A stretch of DNA of 64,000 bases from Limnoperna fortunei (taxonomy: Eukaryota > Mollusca > Bivalvia > Mytilida > Modiolidae). This document shows positions 12,901 through 23,430 of the stretch, piece by piece. A program made the position numbers and the translations under genes. Positions within the stretch are counted from its first letter, which is position 1, and every line of letters starts with the position of its first letter. Below the pieces are notes generated by a model. The model searched no databases. It worked only from the letters and a program-made list of their open reading frames with translations, and was not told the DNA's origin. The stretch covers positions 24,148,242 to 24,212,241 of the forward strand of contig OX104120.1 in assembly GCA_944474755.1 (NCBI GenBank), written 5' to 3'.

Positions 12901-13655
12901 TAAGCTTCGTTTCATTCCTTTTATTTTGGTGTAATTTAGTTTTCTTTTGTTATATAGTTGTGGGACATTGCTAAACAAATTGGGGTGGGGCGCATTTTTC
13001 AGACTAGAACTCAAAAACACGTTCATAACTTTTTTTTAGTTTTAATTTTGGGGAATTTTTTATTTTGATAAATGGGAGCTTCCTTTCTTCAGATTTTCGT
13101 ATTAAGTAACTTTACTTTGTTCGCGAAACCTTAATAAAAAAGCTGGATAATTGTAAGTATTAATAAATGTTATACAATGATGCATACCGTAAGTATATAG
13201 CTCTAGTTGGGCGTATCACGCGCTTCTGGCGCATCTGTTTATTTGTCTATTAATTCCATTAAAGACTTAGTTAAAGAATAAGTCACATTAAACATATTTG
13301 TTTTGGAAAACATTACACTACTTTATAAATTAGTTTTTATATATTTTACCTTTAATAGGTACATTCTTTGAAACAAAGTCCCGTTTTGAAGTATCTGTTC
13401 TTGTTGACACTGTAAATATGTTACGACACTATTTGTCGGTCAGTGCGGATTGCAGTGCAGAGCCAGAAAGCGACAGATTTATTACAGCCAAAGACTTGAT
13501 ACGAAAAATTACAGTAAGCTAAAAATATTTCATATTATTAGAATCTTTATTTGACTTGGGTGACACGACGGTTGCCTGAGACCAGGAACTGCATACCCAT
13601 CTACAAGAACTCGCCTCAAATTCTGTATTAAAGGTTCTATGGTTTTGGGGAAGGG

Positions 13656-13746
<91 letters not shown>

Positions 13747-16700
13747 TTTTATTTGAGGTGATTTAAGATTAAATCTCTACGTTATTTATTTATTTATTTA
13801 TTTGAGGTGTGAGCGGATGTAATGTAATAGAAAATACAGAATTGTATTTTTCTCTTCATAATAAGTTCATGTAAGTACATCTAAACAAGTTTGCGTCACG
13901 TATTTGTACCATATGGTCTGTAAAGTGTCAGTGCCACGTTCACTGCTTAGCCCTAACTTTGCTGCGTATACTCTGTCTGCGAGTATACAATAAATGTTCC
14001 ATGATACAAACTTATATTTGTTTCAGACTATCTAGAATTACCACATTATTCAATGTTGAAAACTACCATTATAGTTTGCTCGTAAAAAACGGACCATTTA
14101 AGCAATGGTAGATTTTAGCAAAAAGGAACGATGTTAGAATTATTATGTGTTATGTATTGCAGTTTTTCATGGTCATCTGGGTTGAGTATGTGCAGTGGGA
14201 TTAGTCGCTTCTTAATATTTGTGTTGTTTGTTTCTCTATATTGTTTAACGTCGTTGCTGTAAACATTCCTAAAAATTAACAACTACATACTATTATCATT
14301 GTTTGTTTGTTTGAATGGTGTTTAACGCCACTCTCAGCAATTTTTCAAGTATATAATGGCGTTTATCTTTTATTTGGGGAGGAAGCCGGAGTACCCGAAG
14401 AAAATCCCCTACTTTCGGTAGGAAAACTAGCAATCATTGTCAATTAAGATTCAGTGCCCGCAGTGAGACACGAACCCGCAACCTCGGTGTTGACAGAGCA
14501 CGTGATTAATAATAGACCTTAACCACTCGGACAGCTAGGCCCCAGTGGTCATTGGAGAAGAGACGCACATTAAAAAATTGCAGTATGAGTAAGAATTTAC
14601 TTACCAATATTGTAACATGTTATATTGTTATACTTACACCGTCGTATCAAAATATCAAACGCTCATTAATATATTTTGATTACAGGACAATCCGTTTACG
14701 GGAATTCTCGGCGTCTACAAATGGTTTACATCATCTGAAACGAACGGGAGTGTCAAAACTGATTTTTCCTTGAACATAACAAGGCTTAATGGTCATTCTG
14801 AAGCCGTAAGTTTTCTTACTTTTAAGCTGGTTTATTTTTTATAATTGATTTAGACAGTATCGATGCACATTTCCATAAAATTGGGTACTGCGACTTTTAA
14901 ACAATGATAAATAAAGTTCTTTGGCCATTTTGACGGAATTATAGAATAACCGCATGAGTGTGACGATTAAGCATTTTAACCGCAATAAACACCCGATTAA
15001 CTGATTTAGCTGAAAAAAGCTGAAAGTGGCTCGAAACATTTGTAAGCCTTTCGCGGCATAAATTAGGGAAGTTTCCCTTTGTTTATTCCATTGTTTTATT
15101 ACCAATGTTCTTGTTGCTTTCATTCTGCTTTTATTAGACACACAATGAACTTTTGGATACATTAGCATATATACTCATTATTAAAATGGTATTTATATTT
15201 ATAAAAGCAGTCGAATTAGTGCAAGTTGTATGTTATTTAAGTTAAGCGTTATTTATATGTAAAATGTCAACTCAAAACAGAAGCGTATATAGAACAAAAG
15301 TTTAAAAATTCGAATTAAGTACAAATTGAGATGTTCATTTTAACAATGTACATACATTCTAAATGAAGACATTTACAGGTAGGAAATGTAACATTCCATG
15401 AGACCGGTCTAAAATTGATCAATACAACAGAACTTACAAAGGAAGTTGAACACAGACTAGAAGACGTCTTGAGCAATAAAATTTTCTCAGTTATAACTCG
15501 TTTGGTAAGATTATGATAATTGTTTTAATAATAGATTTAATTATACTAAGGTTTTTCAGTCAGATCTAACGTTTCATATTGCACATCGCTAAAGCGTTTA
15601 TATGTATATACCCTGATGCCTGATGCTTCAGAAATCCAGGTTTGCTGACTTTCTGTTTTTGTTTAGGATCTTTTACAGATTATTTTGTGGTGTTTGTCTG
15701 AATATAATAATTGCTTCGTGACTTTCTACGGTAGATTTCATTTCTATATCTCTAGCGCTTACATATTTTTTTTTAAAATATTGTTATTTGTTTATATTTA
15801 AAGTGAGTGTTGATCTCATTTGGCTAGATAACAGCGTGAGCTATTGCCATCCCTTTTGCGTCCATTGTCTGTAATTCTAAAAACAGTGTGTCTAGTTCGA
15901 GTTTTGTATTCCGATTGATCAACCATTATAGCCGCTGTTGCTAAAATATAACATGGGGATGTAAAGCCACATATTTTGACTAATTACTTGTAACAAATAT
16001 AGAAAAAATAGCATGATAAAAATCATTAGCATAACAAACTCTACTTCCAATAATATTTTTTAGTCAGGGCTACTCATTTAAGAGCTTCTGACCTTCAAGT
16101 GTACTTTTTCCAATTTTGATAGTTTTCGCCCTTCGTCTAGAAAACTACAGAAGATAGATAAATAAAGTACATACAAGTCAAAAGGATAAACACGACAAGC
16201 TATATCGGTAACGTTTAATAAAATATGTTAACTAATGTATGAATTACCCTCTTAAAGATTTTTGTATAATCCCGTTAGTATAACAGTGTAAAATCTAAAA
16301 CAGATGACATTTGTACCTTTCTTTCATTCGTGAAAATATCATAAAGCTTTATCACTACTGGTTTTTTTTAATTATTGCCTAAAGAATTGAATTCGTTTGC
16401 GCGTGCGATTGTTCAGTAACATAAATGATGTAGAAAGGGACAACAGTATTTAAGGTTAAGTTTTATAATATCAGTTACAACTGACCTCTTAATCTTAAGT
16501 TATTCCGTTTTCCTATTTGTTATTCAGGTGTCTTGGTTGTTATAAATGCTTATGCATAGCACGGAATTATTGCAAATAGCAATAATGGCAAATGGAAATA
16601 AATATAATATTGCATAATTGTTTAAAACCCATTGATGATATGCAACTTTTTCAAGACAACCTTTTTTATAGTCTAACATTTGTCATTTTTCGTAAAACAC

Positions 16701-19700
16701 TGCTCAATAAATATTCAATATGACTTTGCACGATAATAAGTAAAACAAGCTCTATTTATGTCAAGCAATTATTATCCCCGTTATGCAGAGATTATTCGAT
16801 GTCTGTTGTCTTAATGGGAGCAATTACTTTTACAAGATTGACATGAAGTTTTTGAAATATGTAAAATGTATATATGTGTGTATTTGTAGGAACCGCCATT
16901 TGTTCAGAGAGGACAGTTTGGGGATTTTGATGGATTTTGTGTAGATATCCTCAAAGAATTATCACATATGATGAACTTTAAATATAACATCAGTTTACCA
17001 GCTAACTCTGCAACAGACTGGGATATCATAATTCAGCAAATAGTGGAAGGGGTAGGATCTATTGATACGCTGGAAATAATAAAGGTTTAGATAATAACAT
17101 CAGAAACTAGTGTACACGTGTTGTCTTAAAATAACCATGATATATTATTCCAATATGTACGTAGCTTATATGCAAGTTTTTTTTTGGTATATTTATATAT
17201 TTAAAGTTGGAGAAAGTAGTACCAAATGTGGTTGTATTTAATTCTGTTTAGTTTAGATATGTGCGTGTGATGGATGACACAAATCATCACATTGCTTCGA
17301 ATCCAATACCATTTAATTGTTATGGTACAGTGTTAAAATATCATCAGAAACCGCAATTTGGTAAGTCACTTCAGTATGAAATTCGACATTGTCCAGTATA
17401 AATCGCTGTACATATTTGCCATTAAGAAACCGCAGTTTGGCATCCAATTGTCAAATTTTTGCTTAATTTTTAATTTTCTGCTTCATCTTTATAGTTCTTT
17501 TGAGTTTAAGTGAAGAGGGCGTCTACTTGTTGCATATTTCAAAAATGTCTTCTCCATTTCTTTAACTGTATAATAAATAGAACTCTTAGTACAAGCAAAA
17601 TAATTTAAAATTATTAAAATCTAATCATGTCGTACATAATTGAAGTATGCAAATGCTAATGCAAACCTTTCTATATAAAAAAGTAAACAACTATAATGTT
17701 ACATTTATATTTTAGAATGGTGACATGATAATTGGATCATTAGATGTCAGGTCTGCAAGGGAAGAGAAAATTTCATTTTCAACAACCATATTTGATTCAA
17801 GTGTCAGCCTATTGTTACAGAAACCGCCAGCTACTCCAACTTTCTTTCAATTCCTATGGCCTTTTACTACGGGATTATGGATGATGATATTGCTAGTATT
17901 CTTTGTTGTTGGAGGAGCTCTTTTTCTAATGGGAAGATACGACTCGACACAAAGAGGAGCTGAACAACAGTTTGATATCAAGGAAAGTCTGTGGTACAGT
18001 CTTAATGTTTTACTTCAAGGTAAAATATATATGCCTTTAATATTATTACTCTATTTATTAAGAATCTATTGTCAGGCGCAATCCTCATTATTATACTGAT
18101 AGTAGCTCACGACATTTTGATTCATTTGCTAACCTATTTCGAAGTTCATTATTGTCATTAGGTTTTCATTAATATGGTATCAAGCTGGATTTATTCTTGT
18201 ATTGAGTAGTGAGTTACCCCCATTGAAGTCTGTTGGGTTAAAAAGGCATTTCTGATATTATGCAATAAATTTTGGTACTTAGTTGCCATTTTTGTGGTGA
18301 ATGTACATGAAATAATTGTAACAGACATCTTTAAACTGTAGTAAAATCATAACCTTAACTGTTTTAAATTTAAGAAAATAGCCCTTCCCTTTGACCTCTT
18401 TATTTAGCAGGTTTAAACATATAAGTGCACCGTGTTGGGAAAAATGCCACGTTCCTCGCACGTTAAAGAGCGCTGCTGTAGTATTGGCTATGAGTAGGGA
18501 TTTCGATCCCGCTACAGGAGGCTGAATTGCCCGACCCTATCCGTCCTCCCATTTGCCAGTGGCAATCTAAAATCCGTTACCCCTATTTTTCCTTGTGTCC
18601 CATCCCATTTTCATTCATCATCATTTCATGTTCATTTCATCATCCATTTCATGTTCATCGCATGAATATAGCTGAAATATGCATTAATCAATCAATCAAT
18701 TTGTAATTACCAATATAGAAAATTAGTATATCGTTGTCATATTTTGATAAATTCCAGCTTTATTTATTATTTATGATAAGAGGTTATTTATTGACGGAAT
18801 ATAATGTCAAATTTTCTTACGGTATTAATAATTTAATGTTTTGTTGAATATTTCTTTCGCTTTGTGGACAAATGGATGAACAAATCCATAGAAGACAATA
18901 ATAGATCTAAGTAACTTACCCCACATTAAACGCGTGTATTAAACGATATAGCTGAAAAATTGCTGACAGTTACCAAATTCATAAAAAAACTCTAAGTAAC
19001 TGTAGACATTGTGACGGACAGTTACCCTTAAATGCCACGTACAGAGCAAGGAATCATCTGTTCAGAGCATTGATGTTTGGTCGGCAGACAAGGATACTAC
19101 GAGCGGTAAGGGGCTGCCTCTTATGTTCTATTGGACAGTTTCCATAAAATACGTTACTTGTTTCTTCTTTACAGCACTACTAATTGAAAACACTGATTAA
19201 AAAAATTTATCTTAGCGTGTTTGAATAACTTACTTTTGTTTTTCATATAGGTGGAACAGATTATTCACCCCAAACGACATCAATGCGAACCATTGTGGCG
19301 ATATACTGGTTTTGTACATTAATTATAACAACGGCATATACAGCCAATCTTGCTGCTTTCCTTACATTGAAAAATATCGACAACAGAGTCAAACGTGTGG
19401 AGGATTTAGTTTCACAGACCAGGGTCAGCTATGGAGTTCTGAAAGATAGTGACCTAGCCAAATTTCTCGTTGAAAGCGACGTGGATTTATACAAGCGAAT
19501 GTGGACCTACATGAAACTTAATGAAGACCAAGTAATTTGGCCTACCAGAGAAAAGGCTAGAGAAAAGGTTTTGGAAAAAGACTCCACGTTTGTGTTCCTT
19601 GATGATAGGGTAATGAATGAACATTTCGCCATGGAAAACTGCAAAACAGTAGAATCTATCAACCAAGGATTTGGAAGCAAACAGTATAGTTTCGGATTTC

Positions 19701-20721
19701 CAAGAGGGGCTCCCTACAGGGATGATATTAATAGGGCGCTTCTTATGTTAAAAGAAAATGGACGTCTGGATAAGATAAAGGATAAGTAAGTAATAGATTG
19801 AACTAAACAGATAATCCAAAAGAATCGACTCTATAGTTCGTGTCCGTTGTATTTCCCACGTGACAGAGTTGTGTTACTTTTCCTATCAAAATTACCAATA
19901 ACATGTAAAGTAGAAGTGTGGGATAATCTTGCTACCCATGTACCAATGCACTAGATTGACATGTTCTGTCGTAAAAAATGATATGTTCGTCATTATTGTA
20001 CGTTCATTATTAATATTCCAGAATACGGTAATGTATCAGTTTAATACATATGTAGAGAAAAAAAAGTAAAAATCCGAATATGGACAAAAGTTGCTGGGCT
20101 ATCGTTAATAAAAAGCGAAAGAAATCTTCAAATTATATTTTTAAATAGCATGAAACTATTACAATGACATAATTTACTCCGAGAAATTCCATTTAATTTC
20201 TCATGAAAACATAATAATTTCATAATTATTTACGTTAAAATAATTTGATTTGTGTATCAATATAGGTATTTACTCTATAACCAATGACAACGGCGCTTTC
20301 ATCTATGGTGTGACTAATGAGTGTTGGATTGCAATGCATCTGTTAAATGATTAAATGAATGAAAATGGAAATTAAATTATTTTTATATAAATTGTAAGAA
20401 ATGTTTATAATTTATAAACAGGGCATACTGCATAACCTAGCTAACTAGCTGTAAACTGCCTAAACCGGGTTTAAATAAAACTTGAACACATTTCTTAAAT
20501 CACTTATATTTTGTAGATGGTGGGTTTCGAACTGTACTGAAGCAGAAGAGCAAGGGACTGCAATAAAATCCAGCTCTGAATTAGGAATAGAGAATATGCT
20601 AGGAGTATTCATGGTTCTTGGTGGGAGTGTGGTTCTTGCTGTTATAGTAGAAGTAGCAAAACGATCTCGATTGAAACTAGAAAAATATTACAAACAGAAC
20701 ATATGCAATGAGGCAACCTAG
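6774..20721 (+). CDS. ionotropic glutamate receptor-like ligand-gated channel (12 exons, 5' exon missing)
   Basis: Twelve exons (6774-6932, 8201-8437, 9897-10090, 10541-10594, 11599-11692, 13359-13513, 14686-14805, 15379-15504, 16890-17051, 17716-18019, 19251-19785, 20517-20721) join with consistent phases into about 780 residues ending in TAG. All introns are GT-AG. Domains in order: amino-terminal domain (about 1-370), S1 lobe, M1 (about 484-506), pore loop (SLWYSLNVLLQGGTDYSP), M3 (AYTANLAAFLTLKN), S2 lobe (LYKRMWTYM, MNEH), M4 (about 741-758), and a tail of only about 20 residues. The pore holds Q at the Q/R site. The ligand-contact arginine is kept (SAREE), but several other contacts differ from AMPA/kainate receptors. 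This is a subunit of a tetrameric cation channel of the plasma membrane. The subfamily is uncertain: it is not a clear AMPA, kainate, NMDA or delta type. Confidence 0.93.
6935..7005 (+). repeat. decayed tandem copy of the receptor exon tail
   Basis: These 71 bases directly repeat 6864-6934 with about ten substitutions. They include a second CAGGT donor-like end. An in-frame TAA right after the true donor, and a shift of 71 bases, mean the copy cannot extend the exon. Confidence 0.8.
7108..7715 (+). mobile_element. LINE 3' end (reverse-transcriptase C-terminus plus 3' tail)
   Basis: An open frame from 7108 to TGA at 7453-7455 gives 115 residues. It contains LRISDHNLEIELGSY, IPREQKLRLCKSC and DEAHFFFHC, which is the C..C..H..C segment found after the reverse transcriptase domain in many non-LTR elements. 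About 260 bp of tail follow and end near TCAAATAAAGAG. The element is 5'-truncated, as is usual for LINEs. It lies in the first visible receptor intron, in sense orientation. Confidence 0.8.
8201..8437 (+). CDS. receptor exon b: amino-terminal domain
   Basis: Acceptor ATCTTTCCAG and donor CAAG|GTATTA. It encodes FENDKMAIAIGPYIDVFTS and ends KSLRWKKVAFLSQ, the 'region-of-GP' and 'WKKVA' blocks typical of this fold. Phase 1 to phase 1. Confidence 0.9.
8661..8760 (+). repeat. dispersed repeat word shared with 12241-12356
   Basis: Shares TAGTCATT, TTATTATGATTAT and GATAATTATTATTAAAA with 12241-12356 in the same orientation. It is a small dispersed repeat in the receptor introns. Confidence 0.5.
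8895..9821. mobile_element. non-autonomous element with long TTCGA-rich terminal inverted repeats
   Basis: The left end is TACGAAAGCCCAGAAGGCTC and then repeated ATTCGA words, ATAACCAATCAGATTGCGTG and CGTCTACCAATCAGAAT. The right end is the inverse of all of these blocks, finishing GAGCCTTCAGGGCTTTCGTA. An extra copy of the arm lies at 9050-9150. The core (about 9180-9600) is non-coding. No convincing target-site duplication was found. It lies in a receptor intron. Confidence 0.85.
9897..10090 (+). CDS. receptor exon c: amino-terminal domain
   Basis: Acceptor ACTTTCAG and donor GCA|GTAATT. It encodes DDFAPVLSLSQEDIFVLPI and ends DRDVVKSVIDA. Phase 1 to phase 0. Confidence 0.85.
10143..10310. 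mobile_element. short inverted-repeat element (MITE-like)
   Basis: The left arm GCATCCTCCCAAGACAGGGT then TCTGATTCCAC is matched in reverse complement by GTGGAATCAGAACACCTGAT then TCGGGAGGATGC. It is 168 bp long, non-coding, and starts about 50 bp after receptor exon c. Confidence 0.8.
10541..10594 (+). CDS. receptor exon d
   Basis: A micro-exon of 18 codons (ATDLHMLHHSRKWFVTYL) between ATCCTTTAG and TTG|GTAAGG, phase 0 to 0. It is the strand-helix linker of the amino-terminal domain ('kWFVTYL'). Confidence 0.85.
11076..11346 (-). mobile_element. tRNA-derived SINE, minus orientation
   Basis: The complete head on the minus strand reads GGCCTCGGTGGTCTAGTGGT then TAAGGTAG (A-box). A degenerate B-box and the common SINE body follow, up to GTTTAACGCTATTTTCAGC on the plus strand. 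A short internal duplication (GTATAC..TGCCTG) is present. Confidence 0.85.
11599..11692 (+). CDS. receptor exon e
   Basis: Acceptor AATTCCAG and donor CAGG|GTATGT. It encodes DFEDVFDKTENSATLFGLQL and ends LITGLQ. Phase 0 to phase 1. Confidence 0.85.
11693..13358. other. receptor intron with dispersed repeats
   Basis: No exon is seen. 12241-12356 repeats the word at 8661-8760. About 12350-12800 is a low-copy-style repeat with CGTTCGTCCGTACC and TGTCTGTCTGTATGTCCG words, of the kind that recur in mollusc intergenic DNA. Confidence 0.5.
13359..13513 (+). CDS. receptor exon f
   Basis: Acceptor ACCTTTAATAG and donor ACA|GTAAGC. It encodes FEVSVLVDTVNMLRHYLSVS and ends TAKDLIRKIT. Phase 1 to 0. 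This is the second lobe of the amino-terminal domain. Confidence 0.88.
13656..13804. repeat. (TTTA)n microsatellite with a shorter second block
   Basis: An uninterrupted TTTA/ATTT run spans about 13656-13754. A second short run at 13782-13804 is followed by the same TTGAGGTG word, which suggests slippage duplication. Confidence 0.95.
14299..14548 (-). mobile_element. tRNA-derived SINE, minus orientation
   Basis: The plus strand starts TGTTTGTTTGAATGGTGTTT and AACGCCACTCTCAGC. The minus-strand head is GGGGCCTAGCTGTCCGAGTG then GTTAAGGT, a serine/leucine-tRNA-like A-box region. It lies in a receptor intron. Confidence 0.82.
14686..14805 (+). CDS. receptor exon g
   Basis: Forty codons, acceptor TTGATTACAG, donor GCC|GTAAGT, phase 0 to 0. 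It encodes DNPFTGILGVYKWFTSSETN and ends NITRLNGHSEA, the end of the amino-terminal domain, with possible N-glycosylation sites. Confidence 0.9.
15379..15504 (+). CDS. receptor exon h: linker into S1
   Basis: Forty-two codons, acceptor ATTTACAG, donor TTG|GTAAGA. It encodes VGNVTFHETGLKLINTTELT and ends NKIFSVITRL, the first strand of the ligand-binding domain. Confidence 0.9.
15505..16889. other. receptor intron, no recognisable feature
   Basis: AT-rich intron sequence. No repeat or coding segment was recognised by eye. Confidence 0.5.
16890..17051 (+). CDS. receptor exon i: S1 lobe of ligand-binding domain
   Basis: Fifty-four codons, acceptor TATTTGTAG, donor GGG|GTAGGA. It begins EPPFVQRGQFGDFDGFCVDI, matching the 'EPPFV..F.GFCvDi' block of glutamate receptors. 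The following ELSHMMNFKYNIS is also typical. Confidence 0.95.
17716..18019 (+). CDS. receptor exon j: end of S1, M1 and first half of the pore
   Basis: Encodes NGDMIIGSLDVRSAREEKIS (with the conserved ligand-binding arginine in SAREE), M1 (LWMMILLVFFVVGGALFLMG) and the pore helix SLWYSLNVLLQ. Donor CAAG|GTAAAA, phase 1. The intron therefore splits the pore loop right after the Q/R-site glutamine. Confidence 0.95.
18420..18720 (+). mobile_element. dispersed mollusc-type repeat with ATCA tail
   Basis: Contains GCACGTTAAAGAGCGCTGCT, a B-box-like TTTCGATCCCGCTAC, GCCAGTGGCAATCTAAAATC, TTCATTTCATG runs and the tail TTAATCAATCAATCAAT. It is probably a second SINE-like family. It sits in the intron between the pore and M3 exons. 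Confidence 0.65.
19022..19105 (+). other. candidate 84-nt cassette exon inside the pore intron (unproven)
   Basis: Between GACGGACAG and CG|GTAAGG lies an 84-base stretch that is open in exactly the phase needed (1 to 1). It would add 28 residues beginning VTLKCHVQSKESSVQSIDVW between the Q/R-site glutamine and the following GGTDYSP. The acceptor has a poor pyrimidine tract. Inclusion would disrupt the selectivity filter. It may be chance. Confidence 0.2.
19251..19785 (+). CDS. receptor exon k: rest of the pore, M3 and S2 lobe
   Basis: Acceptor TTTTCATATAG and donor AA|GTAAGT. It encodes GTDYSPQTTSMRTIVAIYWF, M3 with AYTANLAAFLTLKN (family consensus SYTANLAAF), and S2 with VSYGVLKDSD, DLYKRMWTYM, FVFLDDRVMNEH and the closing block ENGRLDKIKDK. 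Confidence 0.96.
20517..20721 (+). CDS. receptor exon l: M4 and short C-terminus
   Basis: Acceptor TATTTTGTAG completes the lysine codon of KDKWW. It encodes WWVSNCTEAEEQ, the pre-M4 linker, M4 (MLGVFMVLGGSVVLAVIV) and a tail of about 20 residues ending CNEAT and TAG. No PDZ-binding or long cytoplasmic domain is present. Confidence 0.95.
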
Positions 20722-20836
20722 TTTTGATAACATGTATTGATATAGCATGATCTGGTGTAAGGAAAATAACAAAAGCAAAGCCAAAATTCCTTAACGTTCA
20801 TTGTTTGTTTAAAATGTATTGATATAGGATGATGAT

Positions 20837-21235
20837 CAATCTAAGCAAAATTAAATCTTTAGCAAGCACCTCTCTTTTTTTTTGTTATTGTCGCTGTCAA
20901 TATCTAACGGCATCCCATTACAGGTCATCTCAGGTTGAACTTCTGTATTGACAAATCAAAAGCTGTGTTAACCAACCTTTAATGTTGAGGAATCCTCTGT
21001 CATTATTCTTAATGTCTCTGGTATTAATATTATACCTTTTTCATCAATTAACCCAAAGTTAAGAAAAGAGCTTACGTTTGACTGGTTAATTTTTTGGAGA
21101 TACCCAATTTTTTCATTGGATAATATTTATATCAAAAGTTCAACATGAAATGACCTGTCATGGGAAATTGTTAGATCTTCACGGCGACAATAACAAAAGG
21201 GGGAGCTTGTGAAAGATTTGATTTTAATTAGATTG
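20837..21235. mobile_element. inverted-repeat element with 9-bp target duplication (MULE-like MITE)
   Basis: Arms of about 115 bp: CAATCTAAGCAAAATTAAAT on the left and the inverse of CAATCTAATTAAAATCAAAT on the right. It is flanked on both sides by GATGATGAT (20828-20836 and 21236-21244). The ends match the element at 63618-63743. A 9-bp duplication with long arms suits Mutator-like elements. It is non-coding and lies just 3' of the receptor gene. Confidence 0.9.
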
Positions 21236-21244
21236 GATGATGAT

Positions 21245-22490
21245 CTTATTAAATTAAAATAACAAAAGTATTGTCATACTTTCTAAACATTCATTGTCTC
21301 CTTAGTTAGCATTCAACAAATATATAAGACATTAATGTGTTATTAAATATATAATCTTGATTTTTGTACGTTGGTGAAATTTGTATCTATATATCAATTC
21401 ATTATATACATATGAGCATATTGTTTTATTACTACATTTATAAATATCTGATTGTGTATATTCTATGACAAGGTTTTGCAGTCTGCCCTAGGTATGTCAG
21501 TTTATCAACAGATAAAAAGTGAGGTTTACAAAATGGCTCACACTGCAGCATAGATTTCAGCTGTGGTTTCTTTGGTATTTTGAATGACGGAAAGAAGTGG
21601 GACTTACACTATGGAATAACTTTAAATGTTGGTTGATTATACCATGGCCCGCAGCCTACTTCAATTGTATTTGAATGAGGATTTTTATCAAGTGACATAA
21701 AACGTGGTTTTACAATAAACATCATATGTTAAAGAATGATTTTGCACACATATTAAGTGTGATTAATCCAAAAAAAGATCAAACGAAAAATACCGTATTA
21801 TTTTACAAATAATCTTATGGAATAAGGGAGAAAAAAGAGAATATAGTCACTTGTAATATGTAAATAGGAAGTATTCAGATAAAATTTCACTACAAAGTAT
21901 GTTTTATACTGTACTATTACAAATTGTGGTGTTTGTTTTATCCTCTTCGTCTTAAACTAATGGTAGCTTATATGTTAATTATAGGCGTTGTTTATTCATG
22001 TCAAAAATCACGTGTTGCGGGAGCGAATCTATTGGTTGTTTACAGGTAGGAGGTTAGGTTGCAGCAAGTCAGTTTAGATAATCTGTTGTAAAGAAGGACG
22101 CCATTTTTAATTAAGCTTTCTTTGTTTACTGTTAACCTACTTCTTCTCAACAGATATGCCATTTCCCCACAAACATGCTGCTAACGAGACACTTTATCAC
22201 TTCTCGTTTCTTATCAGTTAATTAGATTTGGTCGTTCAGGTTATATACTCATACTGCTACAGGTAAATAATCACAGTTACAAAACTGTATTACCCTCTCG
22301 CACTTGTCAGTGCAATATGAGCTTTATCGTTTTATCTTTACCGTGGTAATTTGTTGATTGGCTTATTGTTAACACCCATGGAGCACTTTTTCAGTTATTA
22401 AAAGGACAACTACAGATATTATTAAACAAGAAATGCGAATTTTAATTCTATTGAGTACAATAAATTTGTGTACTCTTCTCTTCAACGGCT
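21245..22490. other. intergenic, no gene recognised
   Basis: Contains an AATAAA at 21714-21719 that could serve the receptor transcript about 1 kb beyond its stop codon. Nothing else was recognised. Confidence 0.4.
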
Positions 22491-22493
22491 CTG

Positions 22494-22494
<1 letters not shown>

Positions 22495-22572
<78 letters not shown>

Positions 22573-22620
22573 TTACGTCCAGCAATCAATATTTCGGCTA
22601 TATTCAGGACGTGACGGCTC
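22495..22620. repeat. (TGAT)n microsatellite at the end of a dispersed repeat
   Basis: About 19 TGAT units are followed by TTTTACGTCCAGCAATCAAT and TTCGGCTATATTCAGGACGT. The same tail plus body recurs at 63097-63170, so the microsatellite is the tail of a dispersed element. Confidence 0.85.
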
Positions 22621-23430
22621 TGGATGTTTGACATGAATAAACCACAATAAACATTTGATGGGTGCATAAAGCTTCGAATGTTAAGCAGATCTTCGTGTTA
22701 AATGTAATAGTCAATTCGATAAGTTTAGTTAACGGGGTAGAAAGGGAAGAAATAACGTCAGTGCAAAAAGACCCGGCTTCATCGGTAAAACAGACACTCC
22801 GTTGTAATTACCCAATACAGGATAACTTTATTCCAAAAGGCATTTAAGATATATGAAATTCTCCCTTAAAAAAAAGAAACATAAAACCACCGTGAATTAT
22901 TCAAAGATAAAGTTAAACAATTGCGCTTGCTAATTTAGATGATATTACTTGAAGCAGTTTCAGTAGGGATGTCCTTCAATACTTTGTACAAGTGATGTTT
23001 GTGAGATCCCGTACACAAATTTCTCATTTTGACTTGACGTAAAAACTAAAGCTAGTAGCATCCGTTTTTCTGATTGGCCGAACTTTTACAAATCATCTAT
23101 ACAAAAAATGTCATTAAAGATACAAAGGTCATTACTTTTACTACGCCTAACGCGCGTTTCGTCTAATCAAGAACATTAGTGGCGCTCACGCCCCCGCTCC
23201 CCCACCCACCCTAAAAAGTCAAAGTACTTTTAACATGGTACAAATGATATCTATTAGGACAGCTAAGAAGGTTACTTGTTTTTTACTCATACGACAAATG
23301 CATGGTTTCCTGTTTTTTGTTGATTTGTGTGATCAATACAAATATTCCTTGTATTGTGCTGATCGGATTTTAAACCATGAGACCATATTTTAAAAAGTAA
23401 AAAAAAATCTTCTAAAACTACGAGGTCAGA

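Noticed and set aside
22482..22667. NQSI-repeat peptide frame
   Set aside because: It is translation of the TGAT microsatellite.
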